NCBI GenBank assembly: GCA_023974075.1
Contig: CM043800.1
Location: 27,000,952-27,064,951, forward strand
Length of the DNA stretch: 64,000 bases
DNA from: Chaenocephalus aceratus
Lineage: Eukaryota > Chordata > Actinopteri > Perciformes > Channichthyidae
Direction: 5' to 3'
In this document: positions 28,427-41,479 of the stretch, piece by piece
Layout: each line of letters opens with the position of its first letter
Position numbering within the stretch: position 1 is the stretch's first letter
The notes under the pieces: model-generated
What the model was told of the DNA's origin: nothing
Seen by the model: the letters and a program-made list of their open reading frames with translations, nothing else
The model's database searches: none
Translations under genes and position numbers: made by a program

Positions 28427-31400
28427 ATGGATGACCTGGACTACAGTAAGTGAGCTTTCTAACGAGATATCTGCATGTCGCTAGCTAGCTATGGCTAGTT
28501 GTAGCTACTGGCTCGGTGTATTTGCTCAGGTGTGACAGTGCTCAACCCTTTTAACATTTACATGACACATATTGACCATATAGCCTGTTCTGTCTTTTCC
28601 ATAAAGTGTGGGTAAACACGTAAACCACATTCAGGGTAAAAGGAGCCACAGCGGTGCATTAGCTGAGCCTGACGCCAACTAAATATTGATTAATGTCTCT
28701 GTGTGCTCGGAGCTAAGGTTTCAGCTATCCTCGATAGACATTTAACACCTTCGAGTTAAGCAATATAGAGGTTTGCTCCTTACAATTTTCCTGGTTTTGT
28801 AACCAGTAGCCTGTCTGTCTGGTGGAGTATGAATCAAACAGCACAGTGGATGCAGACTGTGGGCGTGGTTGGTGGTGTTTTAGAGCAGCTGTTAGTTTCA
28901 GACTAAACACACTGCTGATGGAGGCTTTGCGGGATCACGAATCATCATTTTTCAGACACCATCAATCCATATGTTGTGGGACATGTATACACATTGTGAA
29001 GATACTCTGATAAAAGTCCTGCATTCAAAATCTTACTCAAGTAAAAGTACTAGCACTCACTAAACTCGTATTTAAAGCTGTCAATAAATGTAGTGGAATA
29101 AAAATAGTGTCTTCCAAAATGTAGAGAAGAAGAAGTATAAGGAAGCGTAATCAGAAAATACTTATGTAAAGTACAAGTACCTCAAAATCGTACTTGAGTA
29201 AATGTACTTAGTTACACCACCACTGTTCAGTTGCCAGTATATAAAGTACACCTAGCGTTACTCCCGTCTACTAAGAGAGACTGAGAGATGTGTTTCTAAC
29301 ATGTAGTCTTCCCAGTTCCCACACTTAAAAGTTGACAATAATTGAAAAAGCCATTGGGTGATTTACAACACCACTCCACCACCACAAACATGCTCCTGAG
29401 CTCCTCTTACTGTTGTGAAAGCGTGTTAGACATTGTAGGTAAAGCTTTAACACTGCGGGAAACCGGCTGACATATTTATTACATATTTATGCTGCAAGTG
29501 AATAAATGAAAAAGGCAGATGTCACTGCTATTTTCCAAATCTGAAACTGTGTGTTAGGAGTTGTAAGCTTCTCTGGGATTGTCTGGTCTAGTTTTGTCAA
29601 GTCGAGGTAAAGCCTAGTGGTTTATGGTCTTGACCTGAACAGGTAGAGTCACGTTTTGGTAAATACCTTTTTAGAAAGTTGCGTAACTCAACTGTAAAGT
29701 AGACTTTGAAACCACGGGAAACAAACTTTAAAATAGTTATTAATGATTGAAATTATGCTTTATAATTAAGAAGTCTATCAACCAGCCTTCCATTTGATTG
29801 TAACCTTTATCTACATGCTTAATACCATAATATAATGTTTATGCCTTTGTACATGCCAAGAACATACTTTTTAAATGTGCTTTATACTTCTGTTTTATCT
29901 GTGTTACATCTTAAATGTAATGAAATGATTGATGGAGCTGCATTTGGTGTAAATGTCACTCTTCCTCACTTGACACTTTGCAAAGTGACTACCTTCTCTT
30001 TAGCAAGTAGTTGGAATAAAGACGGTTTGTAATGAGTCTCACAAATTAATTCACCTTTTATTATATTTATTTAGTTTTGGAAGTGGATAAAATATCAGAC
30101 GAGTATAACTCTTCACCCACCAAATACAACTCAAACTAATTGCTCCGCTTGAAACCACTAGTGATGAGCAAGAAAATATATCTCCCATGATTTTGATTAG
30201 GCAGTCTTTAAACTAGTCTGGATGTTGAAGCAGTGAGCTGGGGTTGGCTGTTCGATTAGTCTGGGATAAATGCTTTATTATTAAAACTGGCTGTCAGAAA
30301 CCAGTACGAACAAACTTTGCCATGATAAAAAGTTATTGCCTTTTGTGTCAGATTTCTAGCGCACCGTTACAAAATGTTATTTCTGCCTCAGCAGTAATGG
30401 ACTCATTCTTCTTCTCTTCCCTTACAGTCCCAGTAGACCTCAGCCCAGAGGAGCGCTCTGAGCTGGAGGACATCCGCAGGAGGAAGGGCGTCCTGCTGCA
30501 GGAGATCCAGAGACTCCGGGAGGAACTACGAGAGGCCATTATGGAGGTGGAGGGACTGGAGACCAGCACAGAGGGCAGGTAGGAAGAAGAAGATGCTCAG
30601 TTCTTGCACAAGACAAATGACAAGAGCTGGCTTCTTGATCGCCAGAATGTGCGCATTTTTTTATTCAGCATTCTCAAATACATTATCACTTCCAATTATT
30701 TGTAGTTGTCCTAAAAGATAACAAATTTGTATTCACTTCAGATCACCATGTTCAGCTGGTGTCTTACCACCTTTTATTACCGTGTCAAAATGAAAGACTT
30801 TACGGCAGTCCCTGATGCTTTTTTCATCACCTTTTCAACTGTGTTCATCTTTTTTAATGCCTCCATATTGTTGCTCCTACAAGTGCTGTTGATCATTAGT
30901 TGACATTATAGTCTTGTCATTAATGGATATTAGTTCTTAATACATTTTCTGGTTAAGAGTGGTCATTTTAGGTAAGCAATATGAAGGTATGCGTAAAAGT
31001 AATTCAGTGAGAGCTTATGTTTTAATATATATATTTAATTTACTTTAAAAGAAAGGGATGTTATTTCAGATCAAATGAATGCAATTAACAGCTTGAAGAA
31101 AAACTATGGTATTAATGTTAAGTGTATTAGGTTTAAGGAAGTATTGTGATCTTTAGTGATTTGTGTTGGAGATGTGATGTAAACACCGCAAAGGCTATTT
31201 TCTCTAACATTCAAAATGTCTGCTCTCGGCAGTAAAACTCTTCAGAAAAGCAGGCATGTGGCGATGGGAAGGAAGAAATTCAACATGGATCCCAAAAAGG
31301 TAAAGCTTCCATACTTCACATGTGGACTCAGCCGTCCCTCTGTCTTTACTGTGTGGTGACAGGCCCCTCTCCCCTCTGCTGCAGGGCATCGTGTTCCTGG

Positions 31401-34400
31401 TGGAGAACGAGCTGATCAGACACACTCAGGAGGACGTCGCTCAGTTCCTCTACAAAGGAGAGGGCCTCAACAAGACTGCCATCGGAGATTACCTGGGAGA
31501 AAGGTGCTTGGCCTGGAAATATCTCGAGACTTTCTTACCTAACGTAACAATCATTTGTAACTTATCTTTCTTTCTGTTCTGCAGGGACGACTTCAACCTC
31601 AAAGTTCTTCAGGCTTTCGTTGACCTCCATGAGTTCACTGATCTCAACCTCGTCCAGGCCCTCAGGTAAACTTCCTGTTTTGTACCAGGGACAACATGTT
31701 AGAGCTGTGCAATTAATCGTATTTTAATCGCGATTACGATTTTGGCTTGCAACGATTACGAAAACAACGTAATCGAAATAAAACGATTATTATTTTTATT
31801 TAAAAAAAAAAAAGAAGGAATTATTATTTTATTTTTTTATTGTTTTTTCAGTTGAATTATACTTACAGTTCAGGTTAATCAACTCTTAAAAACATACGGT
31901 TCACTTTTTTATTTCAATAAATGGATGTTTTCAAAGTAAATGGATAATCGTTTTTAATAATCGTGATATCAATTATTGACCAAAATAATCGTGATAATGA
32001 TTTTTGCCATAATCGCCCAGCCCTACAACATGTCTTGAATAGTGAGTGACCTGGCACAATGGAAACTCTCATTGTCACTTAAGGTTAGAAAGGGTTACAA
32101 TGATGCAAGAGAGAGCGGTATTAACTCTGCCTTGATGCCAAATATGTTCCCTCCGACTTGAGCTAAACCTGGACCTCTTTCTGCAGACAGTTCCTGTGGA
32201 GTTTCCGTTTGCCCGGTGAAGCCCAGAAGATTGACAGAATGATGGAGGCCTTTGCTCAGAGATACTGCCACTGCAACCCCGGCGTCTTCCAGAGCACCGG
32301 TAAACTGGTTATTCTGCATTTCATCTGAGATGATCTGTTACCAACCTATTGTTGACTTCTCTGTGTGGTTGGTATCTGCCGGCTTTAAAGAAAGTGCTAT
32401 TTTCCTGTGATGGGTCACAGGAAGGGCACTGCCCAGAAGACGTGCACTCACACAAGCAACAAGCCCCTTACCAGAAATGTCCTCATATGAAACCCTGCAG
32501 TCTGCCAATTCCTAAACCTCGCTTTTCAGTAAAACATCTTGTGTTTTCATTTATGATTTCCTTTAATTGTTTAAGAAGAGGTTTAGCAATGCCTGTCTTT
32601 TTGTTTTTAAGAAAAAAAATCATGGCAAGGCTCATAATGGTAGCAGTTCAAGCTTTTGTTGAGTTTGATCGAGAAGCTTTGAATGTCTGGTGTCTTTTCA
32701 TGCCAGGATATACAGGAGTATATCCCTTGGGATTGGGAAGTTTGTGCATTTTGAAAGTGATTTCAGCTTTCTCTTTTCAATACATTTTAACTTGGACTTT
32801 ATTAAAAAAAAGAATCCTACATAGCCACCACTGGAATCTATTTCTAAAAATAGTATAATACCATATTAGTGAAGCCTAATCCATCCTGCAATTGTGCAGA
32901 AATACAGAGACATGCAAAAAAAACATTCAAATAGTTATTTAGACTTTAAACTATTCACTAAAGCCCAAACCTGTTGTTTTTCTCTCTAATATTAATTTAA
33001 ATGTAGTACATAATCACATGTTTTGTGTGGAACTAGAGTCTTATTCTCCTTCTTCTCCTGTTTACAGACACATGTTATGTGCTGTCATTTGCCATCATTA
33101 TGCTGAACACAAGCCTCCACAACCCAAATGTGAGGGACAAACCCGGACTGGACCGCTTCATCTCGATGAACCGAGGCATCAACGAGGGGGGAGACCTCCC
33201 CGAGGACCTGCTCAGGGTACCATGAGATCTACTTTTTGTTTTTTGGAAATGGCTAAGTTACAACACAATGAACACATTGAAGAGATTGAAGTGAGCTTTT
33301 ATCCTGTGTGTTGTTCCAGAATCTCTATGATAGCATTAAAAATGAGCCCTTCAAAATCCCAGAGGACGACGGCAACGACCTGACGCACACCTTCTTCAAC
33401 CCGGACAGAGAGGGCTGGCTTCTCAAACTCGGTGAGATGATGCCAAGGAGGCTTTGTTGTGGACTACTTTATTTCATGTTGCCTTTTAACCCTGATCCTG
33501 TACAATTGAACAAATGGATTATATCAGTGTTACAGATATCAGAAGTATTTCCATTGTGAAAAGACAGTGCTATGTTCTGTATGCAGTGTACTTTGTTCTC
33601 TCTTGAGGCTTTGTGCTCTGATGACACGCCCTCCTGTCTCTGAGAGTTGCTGCTCTCCGCCTTATCTCTCAGCGTTGTGACATTTGAACATTGCCGTAGC
33701 ATGATGGTGAACAGGAGACTCACTTTCCTGTGTCATGGGAGTCTAAAAATCTGATGTTTTCTTTTGCATGGTGGGGCCTGTAAACTCTGTCACTAATCAA
33801 ATCTCTTTCTCTTCCTCGTCCCCGTCTGTCTCTCTCTTTCTCTATTTGTCCTCTGTCTCTAAATCCTCCGGTCCCTTTTTGTCTCTGCTTCTTCCCTGCG
33901 ATTTCCACCCTCTACTGCCGCTGCTTGTTTTCTCAGGAGGTATGTACGGACAGTTGTTGTAGTTTGAAAACGTTAGCCACGTAGTTAGCTCTAAGACATT
34001 AGAAATAGTAGAATAATCCCAATTCAACTTTTCCCCCATGAAGGAAATCTTTTTCCCACTCGTGATCATAATGAGCATGTTTTTGTGTTTCAGGGGGACG
34101 CGTGAAAACCTGGAAACGACGATGGTTCATTCTCACAGACAACTGCCTTTATTACTTTGAATACACCACAGTAAGTGGGTGCAACACTTGAGGGAATCTG
34201 CCACTCCTAGGTGTATCTGGTGCAGGTCGTACAGGATGTTGCTGCTGTATTTGCATTGGGTTTTCTGAGGGGAAAAAGCAACAGGATCAGTTGCATTGTT
34301 GTCTTATCTTGCAATGCAATCTGGTAGTGTCTACAGTTGCAAGGCTTCTGGAAAAATGTGATTGTTTTTTAAAGGTTATTTAAGGCCTACGGGTAAAATT

Positions 34401-35827
34401 GGGTATTCCCTTTGGCAATAATGTAATGTATCTAAAATGGGGTTATGTTACTGAACTCAAGGATGAAATGCACGACGGTGGTAATCCCCAGAAGACAAAC
34501 TGGTTTGTTCCACATTCATAATCGCAACAAAAGAGACGAGTCAGACTGGTCACATGAGGCCACATTTCAAAGACCTGCTTTACAAAACACCAGGAGGACT
34601 CCAGCGTAGCTCAGGATACCACCTTGCTAAGACTACAATTCAAACAATGAATACACAATTTGTCACTTACTGAAAGGCTGCTTTTAAGTTCTGCTTCTAA
34701 GAAAAAGATAAAATCACAAGGCAGATGCATGCATTCATTTGTTATGTCGGCTGTACATTTATTGACTTTCTTAGTGAAACAACAGGCATCGAAAATAAAT
34801 GCAACTGTTAATGCAGAAAAATACACATTACAGGCATTTTAATGTTGTAACTCTTTTGCCAATAATCTGCTGTTATTGTGTGTTTCCCTAACAGGATAAG
34901 GAGCCACGAGGTATCATTCCTTTGGAAAACCTTAGCATCCGGGAGGTAGAAGACCCAAGGAAGCCTGTACGTTTGAATGATTGCAGTCTAGGCAAATGTT
35001 GTTATCACATAGTTTCATAACTGTAGATTTCACAACAAACTATAACTGTTTATCTAATTAATATTCTTTCATTTTTTACAAAAAGAACTGCTTTGAGCTC
35101 TACATCCCCAACAACCGTGGGCAGCTGATTAAGGCGTGCAAGACGGAGGCTGATGGCAGGGTAGTAGAAGGAAACCACAATGTGTACCGTATCTCCGCCC
35201 CCGCACCGGAGGAGAAGGACGAATGGATCCACAGCATCAAGTATGGAAATGCAGAATATCATTATTGGAAAGATTTGGGTAGCAGTAGACCAGTGAGAAA
35301 GTTTAACAAATCTTCTAATTCAAACCCATTAAAACCACCATTTTAAGATCTGCCTTTCGACGTAGAGCTCTGGCTTCCAAAGTGTCGTTTTTCAGATTTC
35401 CCCAAGGGACTTTGCTGATGTGTCATTTATGTGATGCAATCAAAATCAATGTTGTTGCTAATCGCGGACATGTCTCGGATTTGAGAAAAAAATACCCCAA
35501 GTATTTGGTATACAGAAAATACTTGAGGTTTATTTGTTGTTGTTTTTAAAACTAGCAATTCATCGATATATATTTGTAATGTCACTTTACGCCTTTATTG
35601 TCCTCTAAGGACATCAGAGCAACTCATTTAAAGTGAAGCACAAGGTGAGGCGCCCAATTTTTTGTTTATGCCAAAGTAATTTGATGTAATTGTATTTTGA
35701 TAATCCACTCGACTCAATAGTGTTTGTTTGTTCCTACAGATCTGCTGTCAGTGTTGATCCCTTCTACGAAATGCTCGCTGCGAGGAAGAAACGTATATCA
35801 CTGAAGAAGAAGGAGGAACAACCGTAG
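28427..35827 (+). CDS. cyth2: Cytohesin-2 (ARF guanine-nucleotide exchange factor)
   Basis: Coding exons are 28427-28445, 30428-30578, 31233-31299, 31385-31503, 31585-31665, 32187-32299, 33068-33216, 33320-33431, [33937-33939], 34094-34170, 34895-34966, 35086-35240 and 35740-35827. The product is 400 aa without the 3-nt exon and 401 with it, as for human CYTH2. Order: a coiled coil ([16 protein letters not shown]...), a Sec7 domain with the glutamate-finger loop [20 protein letters not shown] and [20 protein letters not shown], then a PH domain ([45 protein letters not shown]), and a polybasic tail ([15 protein letters not shown]). It activates ARF GTPases at PIP-rich membranes. Intron 5 carries a hAT MITE and intron 1 a small repeat. 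CYTH2 is favoured over the other cytohesins because sphk2 and rpl18 are neighbours. Confidence 0.95.
29036..29224. repeat. MITE-like repeat in cyth2 intron 1
   Basis: Left and right parts are inverted relatives: cttactcaagtaaaagtact at the left and gtacttgagtaaatgtactt at the right, ending gttacaccaccactg. This is a familiar fish dispersed element. Exact borders are uncertain. Confidence 0.45.
31700..32025. mobile_element. hAT-type MITE in cyth2 intron 5
   Basis: An 8-bp direct repeat CAACATGT at 31692-31699 and 32026-32033 flanks the element. Its imperfect inverted ends read TAGAGCTGTGCAATTAATCG and, complemented, TAGGGCTGGGCGATTATGGC. An 8-bp duplication with TAGGG-type ends fits hAT non-autonomous elements. 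No coding capacity; it lies between splice sites and need not disturb cyth2. Confidence 0.8.
33937..33939 (+). other. cyth2: 3-nt microexon (GAG) of cyth2, Gly switch in PH domain
   Basis: A perfect acceptor-exon-donor unit, ttttctcag/GAG/gtatgt. The upstream exon ends CTC G and the next begins GG GGA CGC. Skipping gives Leu-Gly-Gly-Arg and inclusion gives Leu-Gly-Gly-Gly-Arg. In mammalian cytohesins the two-glycine form binds PIP3 selectively and the three-glycine form binds PIP3 and PIP2 similarly. A pyrimidine-rich tract (about 33800-33930) precedes it. Confidence 0.85.
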
Positions 35828-36676
35828 AGTATTCAACTCATTCTCTGTCCTTCTCATCCTCCTTCCAACAGGACACACATTCTCTTCCCTGCTCCTCACT
35901 ACCTGTCCATAAGTTTAGTTGCTCCTCGTTCCACCGTCCTCAAACACATCCTCTCCCTAATAAGAGGACTCCTTGACACCCTGTCCACCAGACTATTGAA
36001 CACCTCCTTCAGAGTGAAGCGCTCCCCGCCGTGGCTGCCTCTTGTTAACTCGTTTCTTACACTGCTGGTATACACACCCTGACACACTACAACCAGAGCA
36101 CATCGTCCGTCCCGTCTTCTCACCACTTCCCTCTCTCGTTCAGCATCTAAGTGATCTGTGCACTGGGCTTAGACCATATTCAGACTAATGTTGGTGATTT
36201 CAGAAACAAATCTTTCCTGTTTTCCAAAATGCAGGGATTTAAAAAGGCTATGATTGTTAAGATTTAGGGCATCCTGATTATTTTTTGGAAATCTTTTTTT
36301 CTCTATTTCCTCATAACTGCCTTGTTAATCACAAACAAAACTTTAAAAAAACTGACAGCTGTTCAGCAGAACTATGTCAGGCCTCTGACTGAAGCAGCCT
36401 TTGTGCAGAAGAGGATTAATATTTCTCTCTATGGACTCTCGTCTTTAAGAATACTCTCTGAACATACAATGGTGACACAAAGCCTTCTATGTTTCTGACA
36501 TCTGCATTAGTGTGAATACGGTCTTTTTCAGAGTAGCAAGCCGCTTCAGTTCCCGTGGAGTGTTCTTTCACATTTATGATGACGCTGCCTAAATGAGAAA
36601 TGGCCTTCCTTGGTTTTGTGCACCCCAGAAAAATGTGAATTCAATATTCAAATACTACAAATGTTTTTTTAGTTAA
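35828..36676 (+). other. cyth2: cyth2 3' UTR, proximal part
   Basis: Non-coding sequence after the stop codon, no repeats recognised. The end of the transcript is not clear; AATAAA-like signals are weak until about 38910 (aaaataaaagg), so the UTR may run across the MITE at 36677-37082. Confidence 0.4.
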
Positions 36677-37082
36677 AGGACAGGTATGTAGGATTTGTGC
36701 TGGATCTATTAAGACAAGTGGAATATATTATTCACCTTTAGGTTTTCTTTAGTGTATAATCATCACTTATCTCGAAATCGTTAGCTTATAATGAGCGCGT
36801 CATATCTGCACAGGGTGCCGTCTCTTCCAGCTCTAGAGGGGGGCATCATGTTTTTCAGCTGGAATTTTGAGGCGCAGCGTTGAAAGATGGAGATTAGGAA
36901 GACGAGGTTGTTGGTGCTGGCCAAACATTTGATGTATTAAGAAGTTTTGAGAACAGTAATGGAGGGTCATACTCATTATCTGGCACAAGAAAAAGCTAAC
37001 AAGCGTGAATTATTGCCGCCAAGGAAGCAAAAACATAAAGAATGTGAACGCTAGATACCAATAAATCCTACACACTGGACCT
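36677..37082. mobile_element. TTAA-type MITE downstream of cyth2
   Basis: TTAA at 36673-36676 precedes AGGACAGGTATGTAGGATTT. The far end is AATCCTACACACTGGACCT followed by TTGA, a one-base-changed TTAA. The ends are inverted relatives (GTGTAGGATT). This is a frequent fish MITE shape; no coding capacity. Confidence 0.65.
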
Positions 37083-39137
37083 TTGACGATAGTAAGAGAA
37101 GAATCCGTTTAAGTCAACGCAGCAAAAGATTTCAGATCACTGAGATGTGCCCATTGCTTCCTATACTACTCTTAATGGCTTTGACACGCACAACCACAGT
37201 CTAAACCCTACATACTGTAACCCTTATGTGAGGAAAATGTCACTGTTCATGACTGTTTGCCAAGTTACTGTTGATTTTCAATTACAGGGCAGAAAGGTTG
37301 CTTTACTTGCAGTATTAATGGAGAAAGCAATTTCTCTCCTTCCAGATAGCTTTTTGTTTCAGCTCACTAAGACAAGATGTGGTGTTTAGCATGTTTCTTT
37401 TACATTGCATTTAGCTGACGTTTTTAGCCATAGCGACTTACAATAAGTTTACAAACCCTTAATAACACTTTACTGAGCAATGATCATCATGTCCTCTCAA
37501 ATGTAATGTTCTAGCATGCCACACATATTTCTTCCCTGCTCAACACACAAGATGAACACGGACATCTCTCTCACAACAAGTAATAACTCTGTAAGACATT
37601 TAACTGTTAGAGCCTGGTCTGTCCGCTATAGTGCGTTTTCATGAAGTCACAAAGGCAGCTCATTACAATGTATACTTTCTGTAAATAGATGTTAGCATAT
37701 TTGTTTACGATACATATAGAAATGATTTAATTTATTCTTTATCTTTTGTTCAAATCTGATTTTTGTACGAGCTACTGTAGGACTGCATGTTGATAAACTG
37801 AACCGTCAGAGTAGGTACTGATGCATCGCTGATCATGCTAGTGCACTGATTTGAAAAGTGTTAGTGTTCCCTGTTAATACCGATAAATAGCTTTTTAATA
37901 TTGAGGTTGTTTTAAGCATAGAGCTATTAGTCTTATCGTAGTTTCTTTTCAAAATGAGATGGTGTTAAAGAGATGTTTAGAAGTCTGGTTTATTTATTTT
38001 AGAGTAAACCAGACTGTGAAGCACAAGCAGAAAAGAGTCTCAAAAACTAAAGTCCAGTTTTTGACTCGATGGCTGCCCAGAGTCCACTTGAAGTGTGCGG
38101 GGGCTTCTCACAAGCTGACATTTCCATCATGTCCAACAGTAATTAAAATGAAGAGACAACAAAACAAGGAACACTAACAAAGCTTTGATTCATTATATAA
38201 TAGTAAAGATATTCAGATGTAATGAATCGGTAACAAGTTTAGATTTGTGTCCAGTGATAGATTTGCTTGACATCCAGTTCATAAACGTATTGCTAGTTGT
38301 TTATTGAATTGGCCATTTTTAGAAGGTAGTGAAAATATTTGTCTACTGCACTTTATCAATTTTAGCATTTTGGAGAAAATGCTGTTACTTTGACTGACAA
38401 CACTCCAATACTCTGTAGCACCCTCTACTGGTGATCTCACACTGCAATATGCTGAAGGACGAACCATTAACTGTAGAAATTACATAATTTGAAGCTTTTT
38501 CTTTGTGATGACAACATGAAGACTTTGTTTTAAAGACACAGCTGGTGATTGGTCCTTCAAATAACAGATATTGAATTGCCTTTACTCCTACCTTATGAAA
38601 CTGACAAAGGCCTAACTTTAATCCTCCATGTTTGTGTGCTAACAAAACACACAGACTATCTGTAGGCCTCGACCTTCTGGGTATTCTTGAAGTGCAAAGT
38701 TGCCAAAAAAAACAGTTGGGACAACAAATGTTTATTTAAACATTACAAATGAACACTGAAATGATCAGACTGAAACTGGGCCTCTTCAGGAAATGTTTAT
38801 TTTGTATTATTTATTTTTATTTACTGTTAAGTTGAAGATGGATAGATCATCTGTAAATGTAGCAAAAGGAAAACCATGATTAATTGGTACGAGTAAACTA
38901 CTGTGTAAAAATAAAAGGTAAACCAAGATGATGTATTGCTGTTTTATTTTTTTGAAATGGGGGCGAGGGGTTTGTCTTTATATTTAATCTGCTAGGTGAA
39001 CTTTATTTATGAACCCTGCATGATCTTGTATAGCAGACCAGACCTATTCTTCAAATGTTAGGAGGTGAAAACCTAAGACCAAGATGTTAAACATAGTTAA
39101 AAAAAAAAAAATCATCCTAAAAATCCACATGTCGGTG
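37083..39137. other. Distal cyth2 3' UTR or intergenic DNA
   Basis: AT-rich, no recognised gene. A possible polyadenylation signal lies near 38910 with a T-rich stretch after it. Confidence 0.35.
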
Positions 39138-39579
39138 TTAAAGGTCCCATGACATCCTTTCCGGTGATTGCCCTGTCCCCTTGTGTGTTATGTACAGGGG
39201 TGCACATAACTTTTTTGCCCTGGTTCTCAAAGGAGCACCTGGAGATGTTGCTTGGTGCTCATCCTTAAAATGAAATAAACCGTAACTTTTGAGGGGGTCT
39301 TGACTTTATTTGCCAGACACACGCGCTGAACACAAATGCAGAGGTGAACACAGAACACACATGCAGAGGTGAACACAAGACAACATTAGCACGACCAGTA
39401 ATCCTACAAGCATCATGTCAGACATGGTAGCTGATGATGTAGGCCTACTACTTTCTCTCTGGTTGAGTCTGCGATTAGCTGCTTGCATCCAAGTCACAAG
39501 TCAACAGCTGGTTTTGGGTCGAAAGTCTCTGTTGTCATCTTAGACAAGTGGATGTAATCAAATAAGTATGTGAACATAA

Positions 39580-40440
39580 CCAATAACCTACCAAATTGTT
39601 TTGGTCGAATGTGAGAGATTGGTTGTTACTTAAATTAACAAACATTCCGGCCTTCAAAATATATCACATTTTATATTATATTGATAATTTGGATTCTCCC
39701 ATATCTGATTTGGTAAATATAATTATTATTTTGGATAAATACCATTTACATTGTAGTAAATGGAGAGGAGGCAAGCCCTCCTTTCCCTGTTTCATAAATG
39801 AGTTCAAATCCTTTTTTCTGTCCCTTAGGAAAATACAATCTTGTAACATGTCTATAAATATTTGCAATGACATTTCAAAATGGTTATTATTTTAAGTAAG
39901 CTTAAAGGTGGGGTAGGTAAGATTCAGAAACCGGCTCGAGATCGCTAGAATTTGAAAATACACAACCGGTGAAAATCTGCCACTTCCTTATAGAGCCCCT
40001 CCTCCAACACACACGAACGCGCACATGACCAATGAGGGCACGAGATAAGTTTGTGCCCCGATGGAAGGCTGACAGGCAGGTAGGCCATCCAATCCGATTG
40101 GTTGTAGTTTTTACAGTATTACGGCTTCTACAGATGAATTTTTTTTATGGATTTTTTGTCAAAGCACTTAAGATATTCATTGCTATCGGGATGTTAAGAG
40201 CATTCCATGGAATATAACAAAAAGTGTATCTCGAGCCGGTTTCTGAAACTTACCTACCCCACCTTTAATGCCTCTCAAATGTTTGTGTGCCGTTTATGCT
40301 TTTTTACTCCCCCTGGCTCTTATTGAATGTGTTATTTTTGTCTTATTGTGAATGAATGTCCTGCACTTATGTTGATAAGTTGATGATCTCCTCACCGAGC
40401 TTTTGTATGTTTTAAAAATGTTCAATAAAACATTTATTAA
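39580..40440 (+). mobile_element. Tx1/L1-type LINE 3' end, ORF2 C-terminus and 3' UTR
   Basis: At 39596-39895 a frame reads FWSNVRDWLLLKLTNIPAF, VNIIIILDKYHLHCSKWRG, KPSFPCFINEFKSFFLSLRK. This matches the conserved end of fish L1/Tx1 ORF2 (LGKY-H-H-KW...PSF..F..EFK..). The UTR continues after an inserted MITE (39906-40264) and ends near gttcaataaaacatttatta. A 5'-truncated fossil. Confidence 0.65.
39906..40264. mobile_element. TTAA-type MITE with about 40-bp inverted ends
   Basis: TTAA at 39902-39905 and at 40265-40268. The termini are about 40-bp inverted repeats, nearly identical: AGGTGGGGTAGGTAAGATTC, then AGAAACCGGCTCGAGAT, with one mismatch. 359 bp, no coding capacity. It sits inside the LINE 3' UTR, so it inserted after that LINE. 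Confidence 0.85.
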
Positions 40441-40461
40441 AACAAATTTTTTTAAAAAGAC

Positions 40462-40789
40462 TGTCACTACCTGATATGCAGTGCGCATGTGCGAGATGGT
40501 CCGCCATATTGGACAACTCCGGACGGCAATCCAAGTAGGACACTTAACACAGTGGCTTTTGGCAAAGCCCAAAAAGAAAACTCGAGAGAGATGAGTTGTT
40601 ATTACAACGTGACTTCACTATTATTTAACAACTCTTTGTAATGGGTTCTTTTATTTGGGGTTAAGTACATTGTCAGAATAAGTGAGAAATGAATGTAACT
40701 TCTGTTAGACAGCTATCATACTGAACAAATATTTACTGTGAATGTATGCAAACATGTATGGCATATAGCTGTCTAACAACCCATTTAGG
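40462..40789. mobile_element. Truncated copy of the foldback element
   Basis: Starts TGTCACTACCTGAT and follows the left arm and loop of the element at 27624-28210 (NRF1-like TGCGCATGTGCGAGATGG, ggttcttttatttggggtta, gcatatagctgtctaac), then stops just as the second arm would begin. Confidence 0.8.
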
Positions 40790-40880
40790 TTGTGAGTGAA
40801 TAGTGGCGAAGTCACGCCCATCTACTTCCGCCCCATGGGACCTTATAGAGAGGCGAACTCCCTCCCCTTATGGTGGGACT

Positions 40881-41445
40881 CATGGGACCTAATTTCGGAA
40901 AAGATGTTGTATTGAAGTCAATGGAGAGAGAAATATTATCTTTTGATCCCGTTTGAATTGTGTCACGAATTACTCATATGATGTTTGTCAATCTTAAATA
41001 ATAATTTCCATGTCAAAAAAGTCACAGTTTGTCGTAAAACTGTTCAAATATAAGACTATGAAAAATACGCAACTAGAAAGACTACAAATCCCAGAATCCC
41101 GGTCCCGCATGCTGGCTCTTACTAACTCCCCTTTTATGTATGTACAGCTCTCAACATGCCCAGACTTGTAGTGATTTTCACCTCTTTTAATACTTTCCGC
41201 CTCATCCTGAAAGAAAGAAGTGAAATATGCCAATGTGACGGCTGTCTTGGTGTGTGGTGCGGGACGGGAGATGTAGTTCATTGAGCGGTTTCACACGCAT
41301 TATTTTTTTTTTGACTCGTAAAATTATCTTTTAAATTGACAAACATCATATGTGTAATTCGTGGCACAATTCAAACGGGATCGAAAGATAATCTTTCTCT
41401 CTCCATTGACTTCAATGCATAACTTTTCCAAAATAAGGTCCCATG
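40881..41445. mobile_element. Foldback element, copy A of a tandem pair
   Basis: Arms of about 110 bp inverted to each other (about 40881-40998 and 41334-41445). Both contain ttgaagtcaatggagagaga or its complement and a cgatcccgtttgaattgtg-like part. The centre holds gactacaaatcccagaatcc and gcatgctggctcttac. No coding capacity. Confidence 0.75.
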
Positions 41446-41479
41446 GAGCTCAACCGGAAGGGGAGGGACTTCGCCTCTC

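Noticed and set aside
32349..32858. 169-codon plus-strand frame in a cyth2 intron
   Set aside because: It lies between exons 6 and 7 of cyth2, does not resemble a known family and has no promoter or splice support.
39306..39497. Short minus-strand frame near 39.4 kb as a gene
   Set aside because: It lies in transposon-derived sequence with a local direct repeat (gaggtgaacacag) and has no recognisable domain.
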